In this document: positions 12,330-23,910 of the stretch, piece by piece
How positions within the stretch are numbered: the first letter of the stretch is position 1
How the letters are laid out: each line of letters starts with the position of its first letter
DNA from: Stictocephala bisonia
Lineage: Eukaryota; Arthropoda; Insecta; Hemiptera; Membracidae
Direction: 5' to 3'
NCBI GenBank assembly: GCA_035578905.1
Contig: JAQJVL010000030.1
Location: forward strand, 2,757,801-2,821,800
DNA: 64,000 nucleotides
Notes under the pieces: model-generated
What the model was told of the DNA's origin: nothing
What the model saw: only the letters and a program-made list of their open reading frames with translations
Database searches by the model: none
Translations under genes and position numbers: made by a program

Positions 12330-12975
12330 TCGTCTTACGGTTACTTGGCCAAGTTGGTATCATCCTGGAGTAGGCTACGTGGACAGATATTCTTCCGAAG
12401 AATTGTTCTTTTTGGTTACTAGTGTCATATATCACCATAAAAGTTGGGTGATACCTGATAGTATTGCTGAATTTTTCTTTTTGTTAAGTTCACTGGCTCT
12501 TAGTAAGTGCTCAGGATTTCCAAAATGTCCTGAAAAATCCTGGACGGTAGCTTTTATATTTTTCTTGATTGTGGAAGCTATAACAGCTAGCTCTTTAAAT
12601 TTATCCTGCAAATTCTTTAGAAGACTTCTCCAAGCAATTTCTTTTTCAAAGTTTGCGTTACCTGGCCAAGAATGTATTATCCTGGAGTACGTGGACAGAT
12701 ATTCTTCCGAGCAATTACTCTTTTTGGTTACTAACGTCAGATATCATCATAGAAGTTGAGCAAAACCTGCTAATACTGTTAAAATTGCTTCATCTTAGGT
12801 TCTCTGTCTCTTTCCATGTATCCTGAAAAATCCTGGATGGGGGCTTTTATAATTGTCTTGGCCGTGGAAGCTATTATAAAAGCCACTCTTTAATAAGCTA
12901 TTATAAAGCTGGCTCTTTGAATTTATTCTGCAAATCCTTAAGAAGACCTCTCAAAGCAATACTTTTTCAAGGTTG
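12330..12975. repeat. Diverged direct duplication of about 320 bp
   Basis: The block cctggagta...cgtggacagatattcttccga occurs at about 12363 and again at about 12680. Each copy is followed by ctttttggttact and atatcaccat/atatcatcat. The downstream parts also align: cctgaaaaatcctgga is at 12528 and about 12823, and ctgcaaat(t/c)ctt(t/a)a(g/a)aagac at about 12606 and 12929. The second copy carries internal duplications and frameshifts. A possible third, weaker trace begins near 13158 (ttatcctgcagtacttggtg). Confidence 0.75.
12432..12743 (-). pseudogene. Decayed coding-like unit on minus strand, unknown family
   Basis: Reading the minus strand from 12743 down to a TGA at 12432-12434 gives 103 open codons without a start. 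The sequence is protein-like: it passes through SEEYLSTYSRIIHSWPGN, FEKEIAWRSLLKNLQDKFKE, an amphipathic lysine-rich stretch, then VQDFSGHFGNPEHLL. The composition is helical and charged, unlike chance AT-rich DNA. The neighbouring duplicate (12744-12975) reads as the same protein with frameshifts and stops. The junction between repeats falls at a conserved QLLW/QLL-stop-TLVTKK segment, as if the ancestor were a tandem coding repeat of about 105 residues. I do not recognise the family. It could be a dead exon pair or a transposon gene remnant. Confidence 0.4.
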
Positions 12976-14711
12976 CTGTTCGTGATTCGAAGAGATTTCT
13001 TGATCACTGTTGTCGCTACAGATGTGCTAGTAAACGTTATCCAGCCGATTCTTGGACTAAGGCAATTAGTTCGTTATAGTTATCATTAGTTATTTTAACA
13101 TCTTGTAGACTTTGGAGGCTCTGAAAGGTTTCTTGGCTAAAGCTACCGTACAACGATTATCCTGCAGTACTTGGTGAACAACTCTGAATTATTCGCTATT
13201 TTATGGTTGCAATCAGCTGTGATATCATATTGCATAAAGGCGGACATATGCTCTACTGATTGTGTGATTGTAGTTATTATTTACTGCTGTGATAGTAAAT
13301 ATTATCTAGCAGATCCTTTCATATATATTTCAAAATCAATTATTTCATACTTTGTCTTTTCTAGTAGAACTTTGTCATGAGTTAGAGTCTGTCGCCAAGG
13401 ATGTCACAGTCATTATTTCAGTTTAATGCTGTACTTTTATGTTAAACAAAATCATATCAAAGACTTAAAGGGCCATCTATACCAAAACACACACCATTTG
13501 CATTTTTATATGGATAACATGTATACTGTATGTTGCGGTCTTGATATAAGTTTATAATCAACAAATAAAGAACGACAACACTTTTTCTTTATGTATCGTT
13601 CTGATTAAAAATTAGTTTTGCTAATTTTTTTAAAGTTTTTTTCTTTTATGTTTATAATGAATTGTACATAGGTTGTTCAGGTCCCACATTTATCATGTTT
13701 TAAGTTTTTAAAATATCTTTGTCCATATTGTTTAAGTAGGCTTGTCTTCTCAAGTAAGTTAGATGACGCCTCCTTCTCCTATTAGATTTCACTTGTAATA
13801 AGGAATTGGCTAAATTAAGATGTTTTCTACCAAAATGTAACAAATTTTCTAAATGTTCAAGAAAGTTTAGATTGTTTGGAAATATACTGAGCTAGCATAT
13901 TGTTAAAAATATATTTTATTTACATGTTAATTTATATCAATGTACAATAATTTTGAGTTAAATGATTGATATAAATATAAATAGAGTTCGCACACTGTTC
14001 GTTCATAGAGGGCTGCATCAAGTCCCTACTATGGCGTGTGTTAGAATCCCAAATGTAATACATTTGTTTTACAATTCCAAATTGTCTATACTTTTTTTTA
14101 CGTTGTAGATCTATAGTAAACCTATACCACTGTTTACCATTAGTATAACGCCTGTAAAATAAAGTATTACAACATATGTTGTATATAATTAAAATATTTA
14201 AATTCCCTGATATATAAAAGTTAAAGGAAATATATTCTGTATAAATGTAATTTATTCTCTTGATAAATAAACACACATTTATTTATAAACTGCACAAAAC
14301 ATTTGTTTTCCGCCCGAATACTTGGTAATTCCATAGCAGAATAAAAATTGGAATAGAATAGGTTAATAATGCAAATAGCGGGTTGAGGCAGATGATGGGC
14401 ATGTACTAAAGCTGTAATTTACAAATCCACTAAAACATTCCGTTGAAAAAGAAATGTCCATCATTTGGAAATTACAGGTTAATTTCCTAATTTAGAGTTA
14501 GCAGCTCATCTTGTATTCGCTTACGTCTGATCAGCAGATGCAGTCAACCATTGGTCTTAGGATTGCTTCAATTTACCGTCGTAACGGCCAACAGAAATGG
14601 ATTCCAGTCCGTAGCTTGTGGCCAATGACATTTGATTAGTACGTTTCTATTGTTAGGAAGGAAGAGTACTCGTGTTGTTTCTAGGTTCGAAATTGTGTTG
14701 AGTTTACAGTA
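12976..14711. other. AT-rich DNA, no gene seen
   Basis: No convincing repeats, transposon ends or coding sequence. Short open frames in both directions lack recognisable domains. Confidence 0.5.
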
Positions 14712-14783
14712 GGACCAACACCTTGTCAGTTCCTCCCTTATTCCCGCAAATCCTCAAGGATAAACGTAGTAATTATTAATACA
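14712..14783 (+). repeat. Dispersed repeat, copy A (second copy at 61594-61665)
   Basis: The sequence accttgtcagttcctccctt, attcccgcaaatcctcaagg, ataaacgt aligns with 61594-61665 with few differences over about 70 bp and in the same orientation. Similarity then fades in both directions. It is probably part of an unclassified interspersed element, with the Helitron-like element beginning 23 bp further on. Confidence 0.75.
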
Positions 14784-14806
14784 GATGTATAAAGATGTGC
14801 ATGTAA

Positions 14807-15103
14807 TCTATACATATAAAAGCCATTTACCACTCATCACTGATTCTCCAAACATATACGTCCAACTGACTTGAAATATTGTGCATAAGTTTATCTTGGC
14901 CCCTAGAGGCTTACTGAGAAAGGATTTTTCTCTCCAACCTCAGGACTCCGTCCCACTGGCCTCCGAAATTCCTATGGTATTTTTATGGAGCTATACACTA
15001 GCTGTTCTAAATTGGATACAGTGTAAACTAAAAGCTTGCTGCAAATTTCGATTATATAATCAAACTCAATATTATGACCGGTGAAGTGGGTGAGTACAGC
15101 TAG
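14807..15103 (+). mobile_element. Probable non-autonomous Helitron-like element
   Basis: The stretch begins TCTATACATATAAAAG directly after an A and ends with gagtacagCTAG directly before a T. This matches the TC start, CTRR end and A^T insertion site of Helitrons. The interior (ccactcatcactga, acttgaaatattgtgcat, cccctagaggctt) has the layout of short arthropod elements of this type, which I recall only in general terms. A clear 3' hairpin is not obvious, which lowers confidence. The open frame at 14881-15084 is incidental. Confidence 0.5.
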
Positions 15104-15124
15104 TTTTTAATAACTGCCTCTGAA

Positions 15125-15295
15125 GCTTTATTATTATTTATTTTATTTTACTGTCTATGCCTGTTGGTAACATGCTATTCAAACGTTGTTGAGAGACAAC
15201 ATGGTAAATTCAAGTGGACCTCCCTGGATTTGAACCCGTGACACTCTAGAAGCATAAGTTCTCGTCACTAGGCTAGCAAGAGGCAAGAAAGCGAC
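15125..15295 (-). mobile_element. tRNA-derived SINE
   Basis: On the minus strand a tRNA-like head shows a box A at 15275-15264 (TAGCCTAGTGAC) and an exact box B at 15237-15226 (gGGTTCAAATCC), about 40 bp apart. An unrelated body follows, and then an A-rich tail, (TAAAA/TAA)n, at about 15150-15127. This order (pol III promoter, body, tail) is the SINE layout. The T-stem and acceptor stem do not pair properly, so it is not a functional tRNA gene. Confidence 0.7.
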
Positions 15296-15635
15296 CTGTG
15301 CTCCTTTTGTCTCTGTAACGTTAACATTCGGTCCGTAATAATGAACGTATCACAACACTCGAAAAGAATCATTTGATAAGTGGAGAACTTTTATAGTGGA
15401 CCATATTTTGATTTTCGTAAAACATTGACTTTTTTTAGAGCTAAATATGTGAAACTTTATATGTAATTCTTGAAATGCATAATGCAGCAAGAATGCCTTC
15501 AAGAAATTCCAATACGAGGGAAGGGGAACACGTTTTGTGTGTGTTAGTGAGGCAAGTACGTTTGCTACCCTAGCGACAATTGTGGTGAAATCCAGAACTA
15601 AAATTTTTGCCGATCGTATAGGCAGATGAACACAT
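15296..15635. other. Spacer, nothing recognised
   Basis: AT-rich sequence between the SINE and the MITE. The last 10 bases (15626-15635) are the left target duplication of the MITE. Confidence 0.5.
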
Positions 15636-16049
15636 TTAAGAGTCTGCAGAGGCTGTCGGTCATGTTTGTTTTAATCCCATAAGAACAATGTTATTTGCGT
15701 ATCCATATTTTTTCGTAATTTATTGACCAAAAGTTGTGTATGAGGTGTCATTTTAAACGTTATCGTATTTCGCGAATACATACGCCTAGTTTTGAACAAT
15801 AAGTGTAAATAAAAACTTAAAACTAAACCATTTTTATATTTTTTCTATAAAACTAATTAGGAATTCGCAAACAATTCCAACGGTCAATTTCATTCTTGAT
15901 TAAATGCAAGTTGTTTGGAAAAAATCTGTTTAAAAATAACTGCTTGATTTGGATACGCATAATCGTATGTCCGGTTTGAAAATAACATTGTTCTTATGGG
16001 ACTAAAATCAATATGGCCGACAGCCTCCGCTAGCCTCTGTAGACTGTTA
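15636..16049. mobile_element. 414-bp MITE with long terminal inverted repeats and 10-bp target duplication
   Basis: The direct repeat atgaacacat flanks the element at 15626-15635 and 16050-16059. The ends are inverted copies: (t)taagagtctgcagaggct on the left against taacagtctacagaggct on the right. The inverted similarity then continues through ctgtcgg(t/c)cat and cccataagaacaatgttatt to gcgtatcca, about 90 bp in all with small indels. The 9-10 bp target duplication and long inverted repeats fit a Mutator-like (MULE) MITE, but the superfamily is inferred. There is no coding sequence inside. Confidence 0.85.
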
Positions 16050-16059
16050 ATGAACACAT

Positions 16060-17599
16060 ACATTGTTGTTACGTTTTATGTGTTTTATTTTCTTTGTGTA
16101 CTTTTCAATGCCTGAATTTAATTTGTTTACGGTGTATTGCAACAACGTTTAGCTGTTTAAATTGTTGCATTTTACTATTCAATGCCCTGTTATACGGTTA
16201 TTCGTCTTCCACTGACTTGAGACAATGTGTGTAAGACGTATATTACTGGAATGACCAGCAGTTCTGGCTGCCGCTGAACATCTGTCCACCACATGGGTAA
16301 ATAATACGAGAAACGGTCTCTCCGCCGCTCGCCGGTGTTAGGAGACATGTTTTGGATGAAAACCGAATTACCGAGTAGTCGAAATGTCGATTTACGGGGG
16401 AAACGATGCATAGGCTATATGACAGTATCGCATTGTTTGAAGAGAAGTTCTTCTAATTCGAAATCTTTACATTTACAAAGTTTAAAAAATTTTCTTTATT
16501 CGAATCTCTACAACTATTTTTCAAGATAACAATAAATATAACTTTTGGCATTTACTATTCCAAGTACCTAAAACGAGACTTACTGTATGTCAGCAGTCAT
16601 TTACTTGGAATGCTCCTAGAATTTATAATTTGTTTTCTGTACGGTTAAGTGCTTTTAACAACAAATCAATTCTGTAAAACATTGAACAATTTTTGTTTAC
16701 TGTACAGTATTGCGAGGAGTTGTTAAGAATTTTCACTTAGCTATCTTTGAAACTGTCAAAAGGTGGTGTGCGTGCGTGCGTGCATGTATATGTGTGTTCA
16801 TGCGTGCGTGTATTTGGAAACATATGCTGTAAAGATTGATGTAATTGTTAGTATTTGTCAATAATTGTATGAATATATTTCAATAATATTTCATGCTGTA
16901 GTATATTATTATTTTGATTATTTTGTTAAATTATTAAGAATATTGTAAGAAAACTTTTATTTTCTTGGCCGGCGCAAACTTTCTTTTCAGAGCAAATTAA
17001 TTTGATTCTTTTTATAATGCAGTAACCCCAACACAGATTTTTCCTTAGGGGTGCCGAACTTTTTTCACAGAAAGTATTTTAGTTTACATAAAGTAGACGT
17101 TTAATTTATCGTTTATTAGGTTAGGTTAGTTTTGTACTATTTTACACGTGGTTTTTGTGAAATAAAGATAATTTTGAATTGAAGTTTGATTCAAGGTGCT
17201 AACCTCTTCACACTCACTGGTGCATATAAGGAAATGTTTCACCTGTCTTTTATAAGACGGTCCATCAGAACTTTAGTATCGATAAACCTTATTTTAGAAT
17301 ATTCGAAATGTCGATTGACGGAAAAAACTATGTATATGTGAAATCTGTTGTTGGATCAAAGTATCGATTTGTTTAGTTTGAAATAAATTTGGATTCAAGA
17401 TTTCCAAACTTAAAATTGGATAAAATCTTGACGACACGTTTATTTGTTATTTTAACATTTTAGCAAAATTGTTTATTTTAATGGACATTCGGCCCAAAGT
17501 CTTCTGTACCTATTAACAACAAACTCACCAACTGGCTGATCGTATATAGAAGAATGAAGATGAGAAATATATTCAATTCTCGTGCTTGTCTACTTTTAG
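16060..17599. other. AT-rich spacer with a TG/TGCG microsatellite
   Basis: A (TGCG/TG)n stretch lies at about 16765-16812. A short segment, cgaaatgtcgatt(t/g)acgg, occurs at about 16380 and again at about 17306, each followed by an AAC-ATG-ATA pattern, suggesting two relics of one dispersed repeat. A TTAGG-like aggttaggttag sits at 17119-17130. No gene seen. Confidence 0.5.
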
Positions 17600-19320
17600 T
17601 AGTTCTGTATAATATAAAATTCTGTTGCATGAGGTAAGTGTTGTCGTGTTAAAATCGTCATTTTGCAAGCAGTTCCGTTGTTTAAAGACAGTCGGAGTGT
17701 TAAGACAAGGTGTAATGGGCCAGTGGGGTCGCTAAATAATTGAGGCATTTTAACGGAAGTCGCGACAGCGTCGCCCGCACCCTCGCTATGCAAATATCGC
17801 TTTGTCGCACCCTTGCTTTTGTTTACCCTTCATTCATATTCAGCTCTGTTTATTATTTTTTAATCTTACAAAAGGTTTCGTCATTTCGATATAAATCCAT
17901 ATTCACAAAAACGTATTATACAAAATGCGGAGTGGCGGTGTGTCGAGGGCGCCATCTGCATGGCGGGTTCGTGCGCAAGCTTTTGTTTTGTTGGGGGGGG
18001 GTGCGCCAAGTTGCATAAAATGTGTTGCAGCCTGCAGGATTTAAAGGAGCTGTAATTTTAATGTGATTTTTATTCTTGTTCTTCACTAATCACTAATTAA
18101 TTTTATATCCAGTAATCCAATAAAAAAAAACTTTTCTGTTCAGCTAAAAACAATATCTTAATTAAGATATGTATAAATCATTACAAGTTTTCGCATATTT
18201 TTTAAATAATGCCAAATGTTGTAAATAAAATGAAAAGAGAGGGTCGTCTCATAGTGTAAGCAGGGTGAAAGGAGAATCGATGAATTATGAGACAGCTTTT
18301 AGAGGATGTGTAAGGTTGTGAGGAACGTTTGCCAACAGCGTCCAAAATGTGAGAGTCGTCGTGTCTTCGGACTCTTAAGGTGTACATTCCGGGAAGCTGA
18401 CAACAGGGTGTCCCCAAGTTCGTGATTTACTGGAGTAAGCTTAGTTGGAAGATTGTCTATATACCCTAATTGTAAGAAAGTGGCGAACTGGTTGCCTGGG
18501 GTTGTGAACAGTCCTAGGTGGATTGCCTAAAATTGTGAGAAAAGTTGGCGAAAACGTCGTATAACCTGGTTAGAAAACCTGCTACTGTAGGCACGTTTCC
18601 TACATTTTGAGCTCACGATGGTTACACCTTGTTTGTTCGTCTGATGTGTTGGTAAGTACCAGTACTTGGTATGACATTGTTAAATAAAATTCGTAAATGT
18701 CTTGCTAACAGATTTTATGTAAGTTTAGACTTTTTAGTAGTTATTAAAAAATTGTTTACTGGGTCATACGCAATAGAATAGTGGCTACAAAACTTGGGAG
18801 GAAAGTAGCTGTAAGTTTCGTGTTTATTTATTTTTTTTTATTTATTTTTTTGTATTTTGAATGTGAAGAGAAATAGGTGCAGATTTACCAGTGTGGGTTT
18901 TATCGCATTAAAATGTACACTTTATTGATTTTAGCTGAACGTAACACAGCATTAGGTTACAAGCACTGTTCCTAAACACCTGCGAGAACAAAAACAATTA
19001 GCAGCAGACATAAGAACAGCAATTTTGTTATAAGATTGAGTTTTCTTCCTTATTGCATGGAATATATGCTAACATACTTACATACCGTCCCGTACGATCG
19101 TTGATTTTTGGATATTTTCTTTCGTATTTTATAGCAATTGTTGAGAAGTCTCGTCATCTACAACTAAGGTACATTAATTCGTAGCCTACACTGAAAACAC
19201 TTTGTGCCCAGGTAAATTAATATTTAAAATTATTTTCCGATAATACATTTTGTGGTAATACATATACCATTTAATTAATGTTAAAACATGTATAATTAAG
19301 CTATTTTACATTTTTATTGT
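17600..19320. other. Single-copy spacer, no gene
   Basis: A somewhat GC-richer patch at about 17740-18010 contains gcgacagcgtcgcccgc and a G9 run near 17992. Its open frame (17740-18018) and the opposite one (17596-17793) overlap and show no domain. The minus-strand frame 18202-18417 likewise shows none. Otherwise AT-rich. Confidence 0.45.
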
Positions 19321-19850
19321 GTAGGTTTCGATTACAACAGAGAAGTCGCAGCTCGCCAAGCGGTGACGCCACGAACTCGCTGGCGCTCTCGGTTATCCGC
19401 AGACCGGTCGCCCCAAGAATTGTATAAAATGCGATGCAATTTACAATGCCGTGTTAAACAAACATATCGCTTATTAGCAATACTCTAGAGCCGCACTTTT
19501 ATAAACGAATTGGAATTGAGTTTTTGTTTTGCGAAAGGTCCGGCGCCGCGGGCCCGCCAAGATGAGCTGCCCCATATCATTTGCCGGCAAAGCTGTTTAA
19601 CAGGGACAAACATCAGTCCGGTGTTTTATTATTTTTCAATACGTAACGCTCTGGACTTATATTTGTTGTCTACTTTCGGTATTTATCCTGTTTGGCTCGT
19701 TATTGTAAAGGGAATTGTGTTTTTACATCGCCGCGTTCTGTTTGAATTATTTGTTCTTTGTCTCTGTGTTTTACATAATTATCTGGCCGATTGTTTAGTT
19801 AGTTTTATAACGCGGTGAATTCACCAAATGTAATTACGTTGCTTAAACAA
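19321..19850. other. GC-richer island, candidate conserved non-coding element
   Basis: Contains gccaagcggtgacgcc, ctcgctggcgctctcgg, ggcgccgcgggcccgcc and TTTAT/TAAT-type words within otherwise AT-rich DNA. A 102-residue + open frame (19510-19818) is rich in leucine, phenylalanine and cysteine without a recognisable domain, and I do not call it. Regulatory function is a guess from composition. Confidence 0.22.
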
Positions 19851-21059
19851 CGGTGTCCAAATAAGTTATTTACATAGTAGGGGTTTTAAAAACTGTTTAA
19901 ATGTTGTTGTTTTTTTTTTTTTTTCAATTTACAGATGAATAATACTCTTCAGTTATGTATTAAAGTAATATAAGAAACTTATTAGGGATGGTTGTTCTAA
20001 ACGTAGGGGAAGGGATTGAATAGATTCTGTATCCACTGGGATTACGTATAAACTATATTCTATTCAGCGAAAGTTGAAGAGTGAAGCTCCATCCCACTGC
20101 TGGTGACGTAGGCGCTAGACCGATTCAAAGGCGTTCACATGTTGCTGTAGTGCTTTCTGCCATGGCCTGGCTGAATGCCGACTGGAGATCCCAATGAATC
20201 AGTCTTGTTGTAAATCAAGGCTCCACGTGAACGCTCTCTTTTTATTGGCCGGCGCCCTTGTGACAACGACAATCTAGGCGGAGCCTAACTCTCAACTCTA
20301 TTCGAACAGCATATAATTACAGCAAAAGTGATTAACTCAATCCCAAGTTTTTTTTATGATGGTTTGTCGTTATACATAAGGCTACATTTATATGCCATGG
20401 TGACTGCTATGAATGCGTTGTGCACAAGTCACAAACAACCATGTAAAAGTGTTGTAGTGGAGTTCACATTTTTTCCTTTGACTAAACTTGAAGAGAAAAC
20501 TATTTTTTTCTAACAATGGCAGGATTGCAAATTTGAAAATTTTAATTTCAATTATCTTGTACATCAAAGACTTTTAAATGCTAAAATTAAGCATGACACG
20601 CTCTTTCATAACATACCAGATCAGTGCTAACTTTCTCTCGTGTGTTGGATGCTTACAGCAACCTTTTTTTATTCAGAAAAGCGCCTTTTTATTCTTTTTT
20701 TTAATTTTGCCCCTCCCCCTAAAAAAATGTGTCAATTATTGCTTGATTGTCTAAATGTTGATTGATTTGAGCTAAAGACAGAACATTAAAGTCTTTATAA
20801 AGACATGTCAAGTTTTAGCAAGCTGGGAAGTACTCTCTCTGTGACATCGTTAGTTGACCAAGTAACATATAGTTACTTTATTATGTGTGTTCCTGTCAGT
20901 CGTGTTATTGGGGGGTTACACCCCGTCACACAGGGGAGGCCGACATGCCACTACACCCAGCGACCAATTTAAAAACGCATTTGTCCAAACTAAAACAAAG
21001 CGATTTTTTCCATTAGCTGGCTTAATGGAACGGTTTGGAGAAATGCAAAAATATGCATT
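19851..21059. other. AT-rich spacer
   Basis: A T-run lies at about 19912-19924. No tandem repeats, transposon ends or convincing coding sequence. Confidence 0.5.
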
Positions 21060-21410
21060 GTTTGTCGCTGACTAATGATTTGGACGGTTGTCATTTCTAT
21101 GTAAACGACCGGACGATTGTCAATTGATTTCAATACTGTTATACAATTATTGCGACTTATCGTGTTTGATGTCTCGAACGAGCGCGGCGCGAGTTGTTCA
21201 ATTTATTTAACAAAACTCTGTTGTTTCTGATACGGATCGCGTTTTTAACAGCTGTCAAGTGTCCGGGAAATATTGTAAGCTTCACTTGCAACCGTTTGTT
21301 TATTGTTAAGCCGTTTTTTACGAGTTTCGATTGTAGTTTTCCGCCGCTCCCAAATCCACTGCTGATACGATGGCTTTTTTCCGAAGTGGATAGATAATAC
21401 ATCTGACTTC
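21060..21410. other. Non-repetitive island, candidate conserved non-coding element
   Basis: Contains ctaatgatttg, tgtcaattgattt, atacaattattgcga and an aacagctgtca E-box. Two overlapping antisense frames (21157-21402 minus, 21194-21397 plus) cover the same bases, as happens in stop-poor non-coding islands. Regulatory role is inferred only. Confidence 0.22.
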
Positions 21411-23077
21411 ACAGTGTTGTGAATGAATACTTTTTTACAACGGTTTTACAGAGAAGTCATAAATTGGCAATTACATTCGATCGGTTTTAAGTGCCGTGTT
21501 TTTTTAAAGTACCACTTTTTTTAAATTCCGTTCGTTCTCGTAGTGTTTACACACTGGTATTAAACTCTGGTAAAATATTTTCAAGGTAAATATCACAAAT
21601 AGCTTAATTGTATGTGTCTGTGTTGCTGTAAATAATTTTTTCTTTTTTTTTTATGAATCTGTCAGAATTTGTGTGACTCTTGGAGACCAGCTTTAGAAAA
21701 AGTATTACAAACAAAACACATCACAATTTTAATGTAATACATTTACAAACATTTACAAATTTTAAGGTGATTGATTTCAGTTAACCACCTTTACTATCCT
21801 CAGATCAAAGATACGTAAAGGAAAAATTTAGTAAAAAATTGTGTTTTATATAAAATTCGTACACATTTTTTTCAGTCAATTAATTTTAAACGTATCTTTA
21901 AACTAATGTATGAGGCCGTTTAAATTCCATAAAAAAATTTTATACTTAACATAAAAACGACCGTTGGCTGTGACGAGTGGTATTTCGAACTTATATTTTG
22001 TACATTTATTTTTACTTAATATCGAAGTGTATACGAAAATTTCCTAAATGTTTCAACTGTGGACCGAAATTAGGCCTACACAAACTATGTGTTTATAAAA
22101 AAATGTGTAAAATTTTTAATTCGATACTACGAACCAGTTCATAAACGTAAACTCACGTCTCGTTGTCCGTTAACGTATCAGACCGCTAGTTCACACTCAC
22201 AACGGTGATCGTTTATTATTTACCGTACACGAAGCCGGGTTGGGCAAGTCGTACAGTATTACTGTAGCCGGTGCTTGCATGTAATTGTAAGAACCCATTT
22301 AAAGTTGTGTCACGGTGACGCAACAACATATCATACTGGCTCGGTATGGGGTAACCCGGCTTGTGAAATCTCATTTGTTACAATTGGTTATAATTATTCT
22401 TACTTATTATCCTGTGGTGCACGTTGAAGGAGTGGTTGTAACAGTAACTGAATGTTCTCTGCACCACAGTAAGGAGACTAAAGTTAAACGTTGTGCAGCG
22501 TCGTTGGTAATTGTTTATTTACATCCTACCTATTTACTCAATAGATGGCCAAAACGTGTATAAAATACCAATGGTTGTGAGTCTAACAAGTTTTATTATT
22601 CTGTATCTGTTATAAGTTTCTTTAGTATCTGTATTTCGACCCTCCAGTAACCCAACCTTACTAGAAAATCAAATTAGAAAATTTATTCCGTCAATTGGTA
22701 AAAAAATCTAAAACTAACATTGGTTGTTTACAATCTTGGAATCCGTCTTTTATCACCCAGTTTTCGATTGACTGAAATAAAAAGAATTCAAATAAAAAAA
22801 GAGTGACCAGGATGGATTTGTTTCGAACGGTAACATAAAAAAGCAATATTTCTTTAGTTACCTCATTTCTTATTACATAAAGATTGATTAAAGCAGGGCA
22901 GTGTGTTACATAAAGAGGTATTTTCAAGACATGTTTTATAGATTTTATCTGGACAGGTTTTTTCTTCATCGATTACCGTGTCATTCTTAACAACCTAATT
23001 TATTTTTATTTTGCTTTTCTAGTTACTGTGGTAAGCCTATTGTTATTTGTTTACCTAAATGAGTCTTTTCTTTTCAC

Positions 23078-23109
<32 letters not shown>

Positions 23110-23275
23110 ATTGAAATGAATTGTTTGAGAACATTTATTTAGCCTATTTAATTAGTATCAGCCGTCGAATGTTGAAAAACTAGTATTTAGTATGTATTTT
23201 CTGGATATAGTATATTAACTTGAGTTAAAATATTTTTTTCAACAAGCTTTAACTTTTTAATCTATGTAGTTAAAA
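21411..23275. other. AT-rich spacer ending in a poly-T run
   Basis: No gene recognised. A small inverted repeat, ctgtggtgca/tgcaccacag, lies at about 22411-22468. A run of about 28 T lies at 23082-23109. Confidence 0.5.
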
Positions 23276-23318
23276 CCCGCCCATACACATACATTACCTC
23301 TGTACGTGTATGGGCGGG
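23276..23318. repeat. Inverted repeat at the left edge of the GC-rich minisatellite
   Basis: cccgcccatacac (23276-23288) is the exact reverse complement of gtgtatgggcggg (23306-23318), so one unit end is present in opposite orientation just before the array. Confidence 0.85.
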
Positions 23319-23518
23319 TGGGTGGGTCATTACCACTGTACGTGTATGGGGTGGGCGGGTGGGTCATTACCACTGTACGTGTATGGGGTGGGCGGGTGGG
23401 TCATTACCACTGTACGTGTATGGGCGGGTGGGTGGGTCATTACCACTGTACGTGTATGGGGTGGGCGGGTGGGTCATTACCACTGTACGTGTATGGGGTG
23501 GGCGGGTGGGTCATTACC
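23301..23518. repeat. 36/37-bp G-rich minisatellite, six copies (family M1, plus orientation)
   Basis: tgtacgtgtatggg starts at 23301, 23337, 23374, 23411, 23447 and 23484. Units read tgtacgtgtatggg, (gt)gggcgggtgggtc, attaccac. Alternation of 36- and 37-bp units makes all three + frames partly open, which explains the overlapping valine-, glycine- and tyrosine-rich frames here. The unit is homologous, in reverse complement, to the array at 54250-54665. Confidence 0.95.
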
Positions 23519-23694
23519 GTATTACTTACTTGAATGCTTATGGCTACGAATGCTGGGAGATTCAATTCAATATGGTTCTGGAATTTATTATTTCGGTATG
23601 ATTAGCATTGGGCAAGTCATATATGAATATAATATAAAAAACCTCTCGCCAAATATGTTAATAATAGACAGTTTACACTGATTAATTAATTTTA
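23519..23694. other. Short spacer before the mariner element
   Basis: AT-rich and ends with the TA target dinucleotide at 23695-23696. Nothing else recognised. Confidence 0.5.
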
Positions 23695-23795
23695 TACCAG
23701 GTACAGTCAAAAAGTCCTCGGAATCGATGTCCAGTGACACACAGCGTGGTTGCCGTTGGGAATTCGTCGTCTGTCAGTTAGTACTACTCCTGGAG

Positions 23796-23834
23796 AAGGG
23801 ATATAGGTAGCGTGAGTATCTACCTATATCCCTT
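23796..23834. other. Perfect 15-bp hairpin in the mariner 5' region
   Basis: aagggatataggtag (23796-23810) and ctacctatatccctt (23820-23834) are exact reverse complements around a 9-base loop. This lies between the left end and the transposase start. It could be a small insertion or a replication-slippage product. Confidence 0.85.
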
Positions 23835-23910
23835 CGCCCATTGTTCCTCCGTGGAGAGCACTTATCGTGTATTTGCGTGTTTAAATTGTCGCGTTTTGAA
23901 AATGTATTTA

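Noticed and set aside
12379..12759. A 126-residue plus-strand gene
   Set aside because: It is the antisense of a more protein-like minus-strand frame in a diverged duplication.
15226..15290. Functional tRNA gene on the minus strand
   Set aside because: Box A and box B are present, but T-stem and acceptor stem pairing fail and an unrelated body with an A/T tail follows, so a SINE explains it better.
16190..16411. A 73-residue minus-strand frame as a gene
   Set aside because: It has no recognisable domain, and a piece of the same region (cgaaatgtcgatt) recurs at 17.3 kb, suggesting dispersed-repeat sequence.
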